Of a stretch of DNA of 64,000 bases, positions 1-8,601 are shown piece by piece. The notes below the pieces were generated by a model. The model ran no database searches, had not been told where the DNA came from, and saw only the letters and a program-made list of their open reading frames with translations. The position numbers and the translations under genes were made by a program. Source of the stretch: Acidobacteriota bacterium (GTDB lineage: Bacteria > Acidobacteriota > Terriglobia > UBA7540); contig JAKCCV010000013.1 of the NCBI GenBank assembly GCA_021838785.1, positions 42,846 through 106,845 on the forward strand, given 5' to 3'. Each line of letters begins with the position of its first letter. Positions within the stretch are counted from its first letter, which is position 1.

Positions 1-1202
1 CGCCCCGGCCAGTCGAGGAGCACGGTGTTCATGCCAAGCCGATATTGCAAAGAAAAACTGCTCGTGAAGGCGGCATTGTGGCTGAGGTCGGAGAGGCCGA
101 AGTTGCCGAAGGTTCTTCGCTCGAGAGAAACGCCGGTGCCCAAGCTCCATCGAGCGCCAATAATGGAATGAAGGTCGGCTCCCACGGCCCAGCGGCGCAA
201 TTTCAAATCCGTGAGCGCGGGGCCATGCTGGTGAAGCGTGGTGGCCAGGTCCCAATTCTCGTCGCGGACGTCGGCGTACGCGCGGGCGCGCCAAGCCGGA
301 TCGCCGTGAAGTGGAGCAGAAAGCGCCACGTGCAGCCGTCGCTTCTGCGGGTCCCAACGGACCAGCGAAGTCAGATTGATGGCGCGATGCTCTATATCGT
401 AGAAATCAGGATAGAGCGTGTCATAGGGAACGCCGCTCACGAGGCCGAGAAGGCCCTCGAGCCGGCTGCTGCCCAAACCATCCCGCTCTGCGGCTCGAAA
501 ATCGAGATCATAAGCGGCGCGGGTTTCCTGGGGCGCGGCAGGTACAAGGTCAAAACGAAAGCGCGGGAAAATGCCGAGCTGCGCGAGGCGAGCTCGGGAT
601 AGTTGAAGGGCGCTCAATTCAAGAACACTTGCGGGAGAAAAAACGAAGGCGCGATCCAATAGCTCCGGATCTATACGAAGCGACGGCGACGTATGAACTT
701 GACCGATCTTTGGCTCACCCGCGCGGTTCCAGTATTTGAGCGCGCCGTCGAGGTTGTGCTGTAAAAAGTAGATGGTTCCCAAGAACTCGTTGGCGTAATG
801 GTCCTGAGGGTCCACGCGCAGGGCGCGCCGCAGTTCGGATCGGGCAACGCGATAGTTTTTCTGCAGAAAGGCAATCCCAGCGAGTTCAACCGGGAAGCGT
901 TTGTCTTTGGGAAACCTCTGCTGGCCGGATAAAAGCAACCCTCGCGCCGCATGGAGCCGGCCAAGGCGCGCCAAGGCCATGCCCCGATAGAAAAGCAGGT
1001 CCGCCGGAAGGTTGGGAGAATTTGGGATCTGGTCCAGAAGGGCTTGCCAACGGCCCTGTTTGTAAAGTTCTCGCACGTGGGCGGGCGTGGCCCCCTCGCG
1101 CCGCGTTTGGGCGCGTAATCCGCTCGGGCCAAGAAGGAGCAAGCTGAGAAGAATAAGGCGCGTAACGCCGCCGGTTAATGGGGGAGGGCCAAGAGCGTCC
1201 AA
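1..1202 (-). CDS. TPR-containing exported protein, possible outer-membrane barrel (partial)
   Basis: This frame is open from the upstream stop to the window edge, so the C-terminus is missing. No ATG is available; the only early candidate is a TTG at 1202 overlapping the end of the peptidase gene by about 28 bases, so the start is uncertain. A hydrophobic leucine-rich stretch ending near LRAQ looks like a signal peptide. Residues about 35-160 form helical TPR-like pairs (for example LLFYRGMALARLGRLHAARG). After about residue 200 the character changes to alternating polar/hydrophobic strands (RFDLVP, LHVALSAPL, WSLGTGVSLERR), which suggests a beta-barrel or beta-rich domain. It is last in a three-gene minus-strand operon with a C39-like peptidase and a PA2779-like protein. 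Function is unknown; a role in exporting or processing a secreted peptide or polymer is only inferred. Confidence 0.7.
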   Translation of the reverse strand, partial: MDALGPPPLTGGVTRLILLSLLLLGPSGLRAQTRREGATPAHVRELYKQGRWQALLDQIPNSPNLPADLLFYRGMALARLGRLHAARGLLLSGQQRFPKDKRFPVELAGIAFLQKNYRVARSELRRALRVDPQDHYANEFLGTIYFLQHNLDGALKYWNRAGEPKIGQVHTSPSLRIDPELLDRAFVFSPASVLELSALQLSRARLAQLGIFPRFRFDLVPAAPQETRAAYDLDFRAAERDGLGSSRLEGLLGLVSGVPYDTLYPDFYDIEHRAINLTSLVRWDPQKRRLHVALSAPLHGDPAWRARAYADVRDENWDLATTLHQHGPALTDLKLRRWAVGADLHSIIGARWSLGTGVSLERRTFGNFGLSDLSHNAAFTSSFSLQYRLGMNTVLLDWPG

Positions 1203-1717
1203 TATCCTGTCGCCTTCCAGCGTTTTTCAAGCCTTGGCCAGTCCATCTTCAGGAGCTTCCGCCGCGCCGGATCATTCACGAGGACCACATTCTCAGCCGG
1301 ATCAATCCCTGCAACGACCACGTAATGCAACGGGCCGGAGCCCCTCGTCGGGCCCAGAGCGACAATAAGCGGTCGGCCGCGGGCCAAATCATGCGCCAAG
1401 GCACGCCAGTTCCCTCTAAAGGCGTAGGCGGCAAAACCATTTTGGTGGAAATAGCGCGACATGGCGTCCGCATAAATCCCGTGCGCGGAGCGGCTGTAGA
1501 GCTCGCGCATGATGCGGGCGGGATTGGAGGCTGGAGATCGGCTAGTGCCCAACTGCCGCTGCCAATATTGCATGACCATCGAAATACAGGCGGCGCCGCA
1601 AGCGTCCCGAGTCTGTCGGACGAAGGGAACATTGAGCCAACATCCGGCCGACTCAATCCGCGCACGTAGGGGTAGCGCGAATAAGGTAAGCAAGATAACG
1701 CTGGCAGGGTACCTCAT
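1175..1717 (-). CDS. C39-like papain-fold cysteine peptidase, exported
   Basis: This is a 180-residue protein with an N-terminal hydrophobic signal and then a compact C39-like domain. The motif VPFVRQTRDACGAACISMV contains the oxyanion-type Gln and the candidate nucleophile Cys of the family. GPLHYVVVAG supplies the His, and VLVNDP the Asp/Asn. C39 domains are best known as bacteriocin-leader peptidases, but stand-alone exported versions such as Pseudomonas PA2778 exist and are followed by TPRs. Here the TPR part is a separate downstream gene and the upstream neighbour is PA2779-like, which supports the PA2778-type assignment. The ATG at 1717 lies 3 bases after the upstream stop, so the genes are probably translationally coupled. 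The substrate is unknown. Confidence 0.75.
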   Translation of the reverse strand: MRYPASVILLTLFALPLRARIESAGCWLNVPFVRQTRDACGAACISMVMQYWQRQLGTSRSPASNPARIMRELYSRSAHGIYADAMSRYFHQNGFAAYAFRGNWRALAHDLARGRPLIVALGPTRGSGPLHYVVVAGIDPAENVVLVNDPARRKLLKMDWPRLEKRWKATGYWTLLALPH

Positions 1718-1720
1718 GAG

Positions 1721-2128
1721 CTAGGAAACAAAAATGATGGTCACCAAGAGCGCCGCTCCCAGCGCGATTAAGATATACGTGATTTGCTGGTTGGTCAGAG
1801 CCCCCGCCGCGAAATTGTTCTGAATCTTCTGGGTTTCGGCAGCGAGGCGCGCCAACTGTTGATGACTGAGGGTGGGAATGGCCTTCTGAATTTCGACGGG
1901 ATTGAGATGAGCTTTTTTGAAGGCTCTTCGTGCGAGCGGAGAGGAGAAGAATTTTTCCACTTGGGTAAGTTGGGTTTGTCGCTGACGAGCGGAGGCCTGC
2001 GCTGCTTGGTGGAGCCGAGAGACGCTGACTAAATGATTGGAAGCGCGCGCGGCCGCAGGTGCGCCCAAAACGCAAATCCAAACCACAAAAAGAAGAAGAA
2101 CGGGAACGCGGCGACGAGAAAAGGGCAT
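1721..2128 (-). CDS. PA2779-like small membrane protein
   Basis: This protein has about 135 residues. It begins with an Arg-rich signal peptide (MPFSRRRVPVLLLF), continues as a helical region with conserved spacing (LTQVEKFFSSPLARRAF and the loop LNPVEIQKAIPTLSHQQLARLA), and ends in a C-terminal transmembrane helix (ITYILIALGAALLVTIIFVS). This layout matches the PA2779 family, whose genes sit beside C39 peptidases of the PA2778 type. I chose the ATG at 2128 because GAGGTG lies 6 bases upstream; in-frame starts at 2134 and 2164 are possible. It is the first gene of the trio. Its function is unknown, and the genomic pairing with a peptidase is the main clue. Confidence 0.7.
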   Translation of the reverse strand: MPFSRRRVPVLLLFVVWICVLGAPAAARASNHLVSVSRLHQAAQASARQRQTQLTQVEKFFSSPLARRAFKKAHLNPVEIQKAIPTLSHQQLARLAAETQKIQNNFAAGALTNQQITYILIALGAALLVTIIFVS

Positions 2129-2298
2129 AGCCATCACCTCATGTGTGAAGTTGTCCCCTCTCATTGCGATTCTAAGTTAAAGGAGGGATTCGGGCAAGCA
2201 CAATGTTTGAAGTGGATGAGTTCGCCATGAACTAGATTGATATAGGGGGTCGAGGGAAGATCAAATGCTCAGCCCTGGTTGAGCTGCGCCGCCGGCAA

Positions 2299-3090
2299 CT
2301 AATAAATGCCTTTAATCCAGCCGCCGTCCACGGCGAGAGAAGCTCCGTTGATGTAGCTGGCGCGCTCAGAGGCCAGAAAAGCTACTGCACTGGCAAATTC
2401 TTCCGGCAGACCAAGCCGATGCAAAGGAATTTGGTCGGCCCATCGAGTTTGGATGGCACTGGCCTCCACCCCTTCGGCGGCCGCCATCTTTTCCGAAAGC
2501 TGGGCCAGCCGGTCTGTCAGCGTATATCCGGGGCAAACGCTGTTCACCAAAACGTTGTCCTGAGCATATTCGTTGGCCAGGGATTTTATTAACCCGCTAA
2601 CGGCAGAGCGGATGGAATTGGAAAGGATCAGACGATCAATCGGCTGCTTCACGGAGGCTGAGGTGATGGCAATAAAGCGACCCCATCGCTGCTTTTGCAT
2701 GAGCGGCAAAACTTCACGCGCAAAGTGGATGCAACTCATAAGGTTGAGTTCGACGGCGGCGCGCCAATCCTCCAGGGTGGTTTCGGCAAAGGTTTTGGCG
2801 GGAGGGCCGCCCGCATTGGTGACGCAAATGTCCACTCCTCCAAACTCCCGTCGCGTGCGTTCCACAAATTGGCTCACCTGTTCCGCATGTCGAACGTCCA
2901 CGGTTTGGGCAAGAACTCGGACGCCTGTTTGAGCGCGGATTTCCTCTGCCGTAGCAAAAAGGGTGGATTCACCGCGAGCGCATAAGGCCAGCTTGGCCCC
3001 TTCCATGGCCAAAGCCTTGGCGACGGCTTTGCCCAATCCTTTACTCGATGCGGCGACTATCGCCACCTTGTCATGGAGGCCAAGATCCAC
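2299..3090 (-). CDS. SDR-family protein with degenerate active site
   Basis: This is a 263-residue Rossmann protein of the short-chain dehydrogenase/reductase superfamily. The nucleotide-binding motif is AASSKGLGKAVA, followed by VDVR and NAGGPP. The C-terminal signature VNSVCPGYTLTDRL and the tail VDGGW are typical. The catalytic Tyr-x-x-x-Lys is not present: the aligned segment reads SNSIRSAV, giving Ser and Arg in those positions. This resembles the BKR-like SDR subgroup known to lack a full catalytic tetrad. It starts 3 bases after the cupin stop, so the two form an operon. Its substrate cannot be stated; it may be non-catalytic or use a different mechanism. Confidence 0.85.
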   Translation of the reverse strand: MDLGLHDKVAIVAASSKGLGKAVAKALAMEGAKLALCARGESTLFATAEEIRAQTGVRVLAQTVDVRHAEQVSQFVERTRREFGGVDICVTNAGGPPAKTFAETTLEDWRAAVELNLMSCIHFAREVLPLMQKQRWGRFIAITSASVKQPIDRLILSNSIRSAVSGLIKSLANEYAQDNVLVNSVCPGYTLTDRLAQLSEKMAAAEGVEASAIQTRWADQIPLHRLGLPEEFASAVAFLASERASYINGASLAVDGGWIKGIY

Positions 3091-3093
3091 GGC

Positions 3094-3444
3094 TTACCCC
3101 CTTCTCAAATAATCGTCCTGTCCGCTGAGCCAATCCGCGCGCACTGGGCTGAAGATATCCAAGCTGAGCGTGTCTTGGAGCGCCGTGGCGCCGTGCGGCA
3201 CATTCGGGGGCAAAAGCAAGACCTCACCCGCTCGCACCACGATTTCCTGATTGCCCACTTCAAATTTGAGCGCGCCCGAAAGCACACAGGAAATTTGCTC
3301 GCTTTCGTGAAAATGAGTGGGAACCTCGGCGCCTTCGGCCAGGGAAATCTGGGCAACGGTAAGTTTTCGCCCGGAGATAACCTTGCGCCATAGCTTGGGA
3401 TTCAACTGCTCTTTTTGGATAGAGTCCCAGGTGTAGAGTTCCAC
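3094..3444 (-). CDS. Small cupin-domain protein
   Basis: This is a 116-residue single-domain cupin. Motif 1 is visible as THFHESEQISCVLSG (His, His, Glu metal ligands) and motif 2 as PPNVPHGATA with the fourth His. The start is a GTG at 3444 preceded by GGAGGG at good spacing. Small cupins of this type bind one divalent metal and act as isomerases, dioxygenases or sugar/small-molecule binding proteins. It is the first gene of a tight two-gene operon with the degenerate SDR, so the pair probably acts on one metabolite. The substrate is unknown. Confidence 0.85.
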   Translation of the reverse strand: MELYTWDSIQKEQLNPKLWRKVISGRKLTVAQISLAEGAEVPTHFHESEQISCVLSGALKFEVGNQEIVVRAGEVLLLPPNVPHGATALQDTLSLDIFSPVRADWLSGQDDYLRRG

Positions 3445-3842
3445 GGTTAACCCTCCCCGCCATGTGAAGTCACGATATTGTACATGTTCAGGCCGGTCGC
3501 GGGTAGATGAATTACAGGGCGGTGGAGTGCCCGCACGGCTGGAGGGAAGGTCGGTTTACCGGAGCGCGAGTCGCCAGCCTCACGGGGATGCAAGGCCTCT
3601 GTTCGGGTCGAATAAGCCTGACCGGCACCGGCAGCGAGTACGATCTATCCTCCATGAAATCAATGAGATACGCAACGTCTGGCCCTTGAGGCGTGATTCT
3701 CGAAACGGCCTATCGAGCCAAGGCTTGCCAATTTCTCAACCGTATGATAAATTGTTTGCAACCTTCGTAGTCTCAAAATCATCTGAAGCAACGGGCTTAT
3801 TAATAGGAGGTCGCCCGATACGAACTTATGAAAGGGATACCA
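3445..3842. other. Intergenic region between divergent cupin and DksA-like genes
   Basis: About 400 bases with no convincing gene. Open frames here lack protein-like composition and ribosome binding sites. The AT-richer right half (about 3720-3830) should hold the promoter of the DksA-like gene, but no clear sigma70 pair with correct spacing is seen. Confidence 0.5.
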
Positions 3843-4193
3843 ATGGCAACTAGTACAAAATCACAGAAGAACGCCTATCGGTCGCTCCTGCTGAAGAAGC
3901 GGCAGGAAATTATGGACTACGCGCGGCGAGGGCCGGAAGCTCTGGCTACGAGTGTTCAGTCTCCCGATGACATTGAGGTTGCCGTGGGGACACTGGTGCA
4001 GCACGTTACGGCGGCAGCCGCCGACTTACGCAGCCGCGAACTCCGGGAAATTGACAACGCCCTCGAGCGCATTGCCGGTGGTACCTACGGCGAATGTGAA
4101 GCTTGCGGAGAGCCGATATCTCCGGCGCGGCTCAAAGCCCTCCCCTGGGCGCGTTTCTGCCTTTCCTGCCAAGAGAAGCAATCCCGCAATTAA
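3843..4193 (+). CDS. TraR/DksA-family zinc-finger protein
   Basis: This is a 116-residue protein with a helical N-terminal coiled-coil region and a C-terminal four-cysteine zinc finger, CEACG at about residue 83 and CLSC near 107, the DksA/TraR type. DksA-family proteins insert a coiled-coil into the RNA polymerase secondary channel and modulate initiation, often with ppGpp; short members like this one are mostly uncharacterised. I chose the ATG at 3843 (MATSTKSQ) because AAAGGG lies 6 bases upstream; an ATG 15 bases earlier has no well-placed site. The gene stands alone. Whether it acts on RNA polymerase here is inference. Confidence 0.85.
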   Translation: MATSTKSQKNAYRSLLLKKRQEIMDYARRGPEALATSVQSPDDIEVAVGTLVQHVTAAAADLRSRELREIDNALERIAGGTYGECEACGEPISPARLKALPWARFCLSCQEKQSRN

Positions 4194-4200
4194 TTCTCTT

Positions 4201-4238
4201 CGCCTTCCGTTGCGGCTCCGCTGAGCCGCCGAGAGGCG
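4201..4238. other. Long inverted repeat just after the DksA-like gene
   Basis: CGCCT ... GCGGCT-CCGCTG-AGCCGC ... AGGCG forms a hairpin with an internal mismatch, starting 7 bases after the stop. There is no T-run, so it may be a weak or Rho-assisted terminator or simply an mRNA 3' end structure. Confidence 0.35.
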
Positions 4239-4435
4239 AGGTGTGTCTTGTGGGTTTGCCGCTCATCATCGCGTAACTCCGCGAGTTGGCCGTTGCGCGG
4301 CGCTTTGCACTCCCGCTTCGCCTCGATTGACGTTGTGGAACCATCCGTTTTCGAGTAAATTTCCCTATTCACTTCTCCACGCATGTGGCAGTGCGTGAGC
4401 GTGGAAGCGTCATCTAACCGTTTAAGGGAGCCAAG

Positions 4436-5590
4436 ATGGTCATCACGTCAGTCGAGCCTCTTGTTCTGGGGACAAGCTGGCGCAACTTAATTTTTCTCAA
4501 GGTCAAAACGGACGAAGGCCTTACCGGCATCGGCGAATGCACGCTTCAGAACCGTGAAGAGGGTGTCTTGGGATATCTCCAAGGCGCTGTGCGACGGCAC
4601 GTCCTCGGCTCCGATCCTTTCAACATCGAAGATTTGTGGATGCGCATGTATCGGAACGAATTTTGGCGCAATGGCGCCATTGCCACTACCGTCATGAGCG
4701 GCCTTGAAATCGCCTGCTGGGACATTGTCGGCAAAGCTTGCGGCCAACCGGTATGGAAAATCCTGGGTGGCAGGTGCCATGAAAAGATCAAAGCCTACGC
4801 CAACGCCTGGTACACCGTGGAGCGTAAGCCGGAAGAGTTCGCCAAGCGGGTCAAAGTGGTGCTCGATAAAGGGTATAAGGCGCTCAAGGTGGATCCGTTT
4901 GGTCCCGGGGCACTCGAACTCTCGCGGCAGGAAAAGGTTCGCTCCATCGAGTTGGTGGCGGCCATTCGGGAAGCGGTCGGTCCCGATGTCGAGATCTTTA
5001 TCGAGATGCACGGCCGCTTTAGTGCCTCGACCGCCATTGAGTTGGCTCGCATGTTGGAGCCTTATCATCCCGGCTGGATCGAGGAGCCTTGCCCGCCCGA
5101 AGACATTCCATCGCTTCGCAAGGTGGCCGAGCACGTCCATCTGCCCGTGGCCACGGGCGAGCGTTATTTCACGCGCTACGCTTTTCGCGAGGTGCTGGAG
5201 TCGGGTGCGCCCGATATCATTCAGGCTGATCCGCTTCACGCGGGCGGGATTTTGGAGATGAAGAAAATCGCCGCCATGGCCGACGTTCGCTCCATGCTTA
5301 TGGCCCCGCACAACTCGAATGGCCCTGTCTGCACCGCAGCCTGCGTCCACTTTGATTTTTGCACGACCAACGTCAAGGTGCAGGAGTGCTTTGACGACTT
5401 CTCCGAGTCTTGGGTCGTGGAGGCGGTGCCGGGGACGCCACGTCCGCGGGACGGCTATTTCTATCCGCCGCAAAAGCCGGGCCTTGGCGTGGAACTGAAT
5501 GAGGATCTGATCAAGGAACATCCGTGCAAGGAAGGATTTTTTAACATGTGGCAGGAGGACTGGCATATGCGCCAGTTCGCCAAAAGCTGA
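4436..5590 (+). CDS. Enolase-superfamily sugar-acid dehydratase (mandelate racemase/MLE type)
   Basis: This is a 384-residue enolase-superfamily protein with an N-terminal capping domain and a barrel. Candidate metal ligands are Glu in IEMHGRF (near residue 190), Glu in IEEPCPPED and Glu in ATGERYF; MAPHNSNGP carries the conserved His. The His beside the first ligand and the PHN motif are typical of acid-sugar dehydratases such as gluconate/galactonate dehydratases. The first ligand position is Glu where the second homologue in this window (58660) has Asp. AGGGAGCC precedes the ATG. It lies just upstream of a GH35 beta-galactosidase, which fits catabolism of a galactose-derived acid, but substrate assignment is inference. 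Confidence 0.85.
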   Translation: MVITSVEPLVLGTSWRNLIFLKVKTDEGLTGIGECTLQNREEGVLGYLQGAVRRHVLGSDPFNIEDLWMRMYRNEFWRNGAIATTVMSGLEIACWDIVGKACGQPVWKILGGRCHEKIKAYANAWYTVERKPEEFAKRVKVVLDKGYKALKVDPFGPGALELSRQEKVRSIELVAAIREAVGPDVEIFIEMHGRFSASTAIELARMLEPYHPGWIEEPCPPEDIPSLRKVAEHVHLPVATGERYFTRYAFREVLESGAPDIIQADPLHAGGILEMKKIAAMADVRSMLMAPHNSNGPVCTAACVHFDFCTTNVKVQECFDDFSESWVVEAVPGTPRPRDGYFYPPQKPGLGVELNEDLIKEHPCKEGFFNMWQEDWHMRQFAKS

Positions 5591-5742
5591 TGTATTCGGC
5601 GCAGCCCGCCGGGGAATCCAGGCAGGGATTTCTCATTGAGGCGCAAGGGCGGTTGCGAGGGCCGTGGGAGATGCTGCTCTCGGTCGGGTGAGTGGCGCCG
5701 AGAGGGTCCGGTTGCAAAATGCGTGATGGCGAGGAGTAGCTT

Positions 5743-8535
5743 ATGAAATCATCTCGACGACGTTTTCTCCAATCCACCTTGGTGGCTCCGTGGGCCGCGC
5801 AGCTTGGCGGCCTGGAGTTATGGGGCGAGCCGCTCGCGCCGCCCGGCCCGGTTCACTTTTCCAATCCCGATATCATTCGGTACGACTCGCACTGTTTTAC
5901 CATCCACGGCCAGGACACAGTGATTCACAGCGGCTCTTTTCATTACTGTCGCTGCCCCGAGGCGCTTTGGCGGGACCGCCTGCTCAAGTTCAAGCGGGCC
6001 GGATTCAATGCGGTGATGACCTATGTCTTTTGGAACTACCACGAGCCGGTAAAAGGTCAGTGTGATTTGAGCGCCTTCGAGGCCTATGTTCGGCTGGTTC
6101 AGGAGGTGGGCCTTTGGCTGATTGCACGTCCTGGCCCTTACGTTTGCGCGGAATGGGACGATGGCGGGTTCCCGCACTGGGTTGCAGCCATGCGTTTCCC
6201 CTTGCGCAGCGACAACCCGGAAAGTGTCAAAACCTCCCAGCATTGGTTCAATGAGGTTCTGCCCGTCATTCGCCGCCACCAAATTACCCGCGGCGGCCCC
6301 ATTATCACCATGCAGATCGAAAATGAGTACAACTACTGGCAGGGAGTTTCAAACGCCCAAAAGCGTGCTTATATTACAGCCCTTGCCGAAATGGCTTGGA
6401 ATGCGGGCATTGATATTCCGCTTTTCACGTGCTGGACGAAGCAAGCCCGGGAAAATAATTATCCCGCCATGGCTCAGATTATGGACTCTTGCAATTTTTA
6501 TCCCCGCTGGAACATTTTCCCGGTGGTTCCTCGGTCGCTCGAAACGCTTCGCCGGCAGGAACCCGATTCGCCCCTTCAAGTCACCGAGTTGCAAGGCGGC
6601 TGGTTCGCCCGTTTTGGCGGCAAGCTTTCCGTGGAGCAGGAGGGCGTCAGTGCCGCTCAACTCAACCTGTTGACCAAAGTCGTGCTGGAGCAGGGCGTCA
6701 CTTCCTACAACTACTATATGGGCTTCGGAGGAACGAATTTCGATTGGGCGGCCAAAACGATTACCACCACCTACGATTACGCCGCGCCGATTCGCGAGCC
6801 GGGGGGATTGTGGGAAAAATATTACGCGGCGCGCGGCATCGCCGAGTTTCTCAACCTCTACGGCGACGTTCTCACCCGCGCCGAAGCGGTCGCGGAAGGA
6901 TGCTCTTCCACCAATCCTTCCGTCAACGTCAGCCTGCGGCGAAACGGCAAGCGCGCGGTCGCCTTCGTGCGCATGACCGCGCTCACTCCGCAGAGTTACA
7001 AAATGACCTTGCCCGACCCGGCGAGTCCCACCCATCGCGCCATTCAAATTCCTCGCCAAGGCGAGCTGAGCTTGGCGGCCCGCGACATGAAGATGCTTCC
7101 GCTTCAGGTTCCCATCAGCGGCGGCACGTTGCGTTATTCGACGGCTGAAGTGATAGCCCACGGCTCAAACTTCGACCGCGATTTTCTGATGGTTTACGAC
7201 GACCCGGGGCACGTCGTGGAAATCGCCTTGGCCACCGATCAGGAGCCGCACGTCGAAGGTGAGGCCGTCTATCAATACTGGGACAAGGAATACGCCTCGG
7301 TTATTTTGGGTGTTCGCGTGGAGAACCAAGAAAGGTTTCTTTGGGTAAATCACCGCCTCCTGCTTGCCGTGGTGCCGCGCGAGCGGGCCCTGCGCACCTG
7401 GGCGCCTGAATTTACAACCCGGCCGCTCGCCACGGCGGCCGAGCACGCACCGAAGCCCATGCAGGTACCCTGGATTTCCGATGCCGCCCTGTTATTCGAC
7501 CATGCCACCGGAAAGGAGAGCCTGCGCTCTGACCTTGACTTCCGGCCGGGCGAGCACGACCTGACGGTGATTCTGCCGCCTCTGCCGGCCAAATGTCGTG
7601 TGGACGGGGTCGAAACGGATTTCCATTACGACCGACATTGGCGCACGGCTCGGCTACATCTCAGCACGCCCGCCGTCCCAATGAGCGCCGTGGAGATTGC
7701 TTCCGGTCAGTTTTGGGTGGAGCGTTTTGATCCCGGGGTGGGGCAATGGGAAGCGAGCACCCTCCGCACGCTTGATGGCACCGGTTTGGTGCCTTACGGC
7801 TACGTCAAGTACCGTGCCGAGCTTTCCGCCGCAACGGCTTCGGACCATCTCTTCATCTCGAGCTACGCCGAGGATGAGCGAAAGGTTTTCCTGAATGGCA
7901 AGCTTATCCCGGAGTTATCGAATGCTCAAACCACCGCTCAGGCGGGTTTGGCGAACCTGCTCGGTGGCGCAAAGAACAGCGCGCTAGAAATTTCTTACGA
8001 AGCATTTGGAACGCCAAATTTTGGCCCCAAACTGGGCGAACTTAAAGGCATCGAGTCGGTTAAAATCGGCCCCGATTCATCCTCGGCCCGACCCGTTCAG
8101 GGGTGGCAAATGGCGCGATTTATGGCGCTGGCGGAGCCGCACGGCCTGAACCCCCAATGGGCCCAGGTTGACTGGCAGCCCGCCAAGTTCATACCATCCG
8201 TCGGGCAGTCAAGCCCCGTGCCCGCCTTTACCTGGTGCAGAGCGGAATTTGAGCTTCCCAAACTTCCGCCCGAATGGTTTGCCCCGTACCGCCTGACGCT
8301 CACGGCGGATTGCGACGCGCTCATTTATCTCAATCGGAAATTCATCGGCCGCTACGTGACCAAGGGCCCGCAGGAAGATTTTTATCTTCCGGAGCCGTAT
8401 CTGAATCTCGGCACTTCCAACACTCTGGTGCTTCTGCTAGCCTACACCGACCATCCCCGACATCTTCATACCCTGCACGTTTCACCTTATGATGAATTCG
8501 TGACTCGCCGGACGCGCATCGAGTTTGAATGGTGA
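5743..8535 (+). CDS. Glycoside hydrolase family 35 beta-galactosidase, exported
   Basis: This is a 930-residue protein that starts with a twin-arginine-like signal (KSSRRRFLQSTLVAPW) after a good GAGGAG site. The catalytic barrel carries the GH35 signature segments: GPYVCAEWDDGGFPHWV, then TMQIENEYNYW with the candidate acid/base Glu near residue 190, and VTELQGGWFARFGG with the candidate nucleophile Glu near 281. After about residue 400 follow beta-rich domains (residues about 660-930 look like carbohydrate-binding or jelly-roll modules), as in long bacterial GH35 enzymes. It should cleave terminal beta-galactosyl residues outside the cytoplasm. The neighbouring dehydratase supports a galactose-use role. 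Confidence 0.92.
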   Translation: MKSSRRRFLQSTLVAPWAAQLGGLELWGEPLAPPGPVHFSNPDIIRYDSHCFTIHGQDTVIHSGSFHYCRCPEALWRDRLLKFKRAGFNAVMTYVFWNYHEPVKGQCDLSAFEAYVRLVQEVGLWLIARPGPYVCAEWDDGGFPHWVAAMRFPLRSDNPESVKTSQHWFNEVLPVIRRHQITRGGPIITMQIENEYNYWQGVSNAQKRAYITALAEMAWNAGIDIPLFTCWTKQARENNYPAMAQIMDSCNFYPRWNIFPVVPRSLETLRRQEPDSPLQVTELQGGWFARFGGKLSVEQEGVSAAQLNLLTKVVLEQGVTSYNYYMGFGGTNFDWAAKTITTTYDYAAPIREPGGLWEKYYAARGIAEFLNLYGDVLTRAEAVAEGCSSTNPSVNVSLRRNGKRAVAFVRMTALTPQSYKMTLPDPASPTHRAIQIPRQGELSLAARDMKMLPLQVPISGGTLRYSTAEVIAHGSNFDRDFLMVYDDPGHVVEIALATDQEPHVEGEAVYQYWDKEYASVILGVRVENQERFLWVNHRLLLAVVPRERALRTWAPEFTTRPLATAAEHAPKPMQVPWISDAALLFDHATGKESLRSDLDFRPGEHDLTVILPPLPAKCRVDGVETDFHYDRHWRTARLHLSTPAVPMSAVEIASGQFWVERFDPGVGQWEASTLRTLDGTGLVPYGYVKYRAELSAATASDHLFISSYAEDERKVFLNGKLIPELSNAQTTAQAGLANLLGGAKNSALEISYEAFGTPNFGPKLGELKGIESVKIGPDSSSARPVQGWQMARFMALAEPHGLNPQWAQVDWQPAKFIPSVGQSSPVPAFTWCRAEFELPKLPPEWFAPYRLTLTADCDALIYLNRKFIGRYVTKGPQEDFYLPEPYLNLGTSNTLVLLLAYTDHPRHLHTLHVSPYDEFVTRRTRIEFEW

Positions 8536-8601
8536 AAAGAAGTCGGTGGATCGGCGAACGGGGCCGCCGGGCGTGCGGGCGCACCGTAGCTTCCGAGGAA
8601 A

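Noticed and set aside
45..602. Plus-strand open frame at the left edge
   Set aside because: Antisense to the TPR/barrel protein, whose frame is open over the full 1.2 kb with a signal peptide.
4487..5566. Minus-strand open frame of 359 codons
   Set aside because: Mirror of the enolase-superfamily gene, no recognisable domain.
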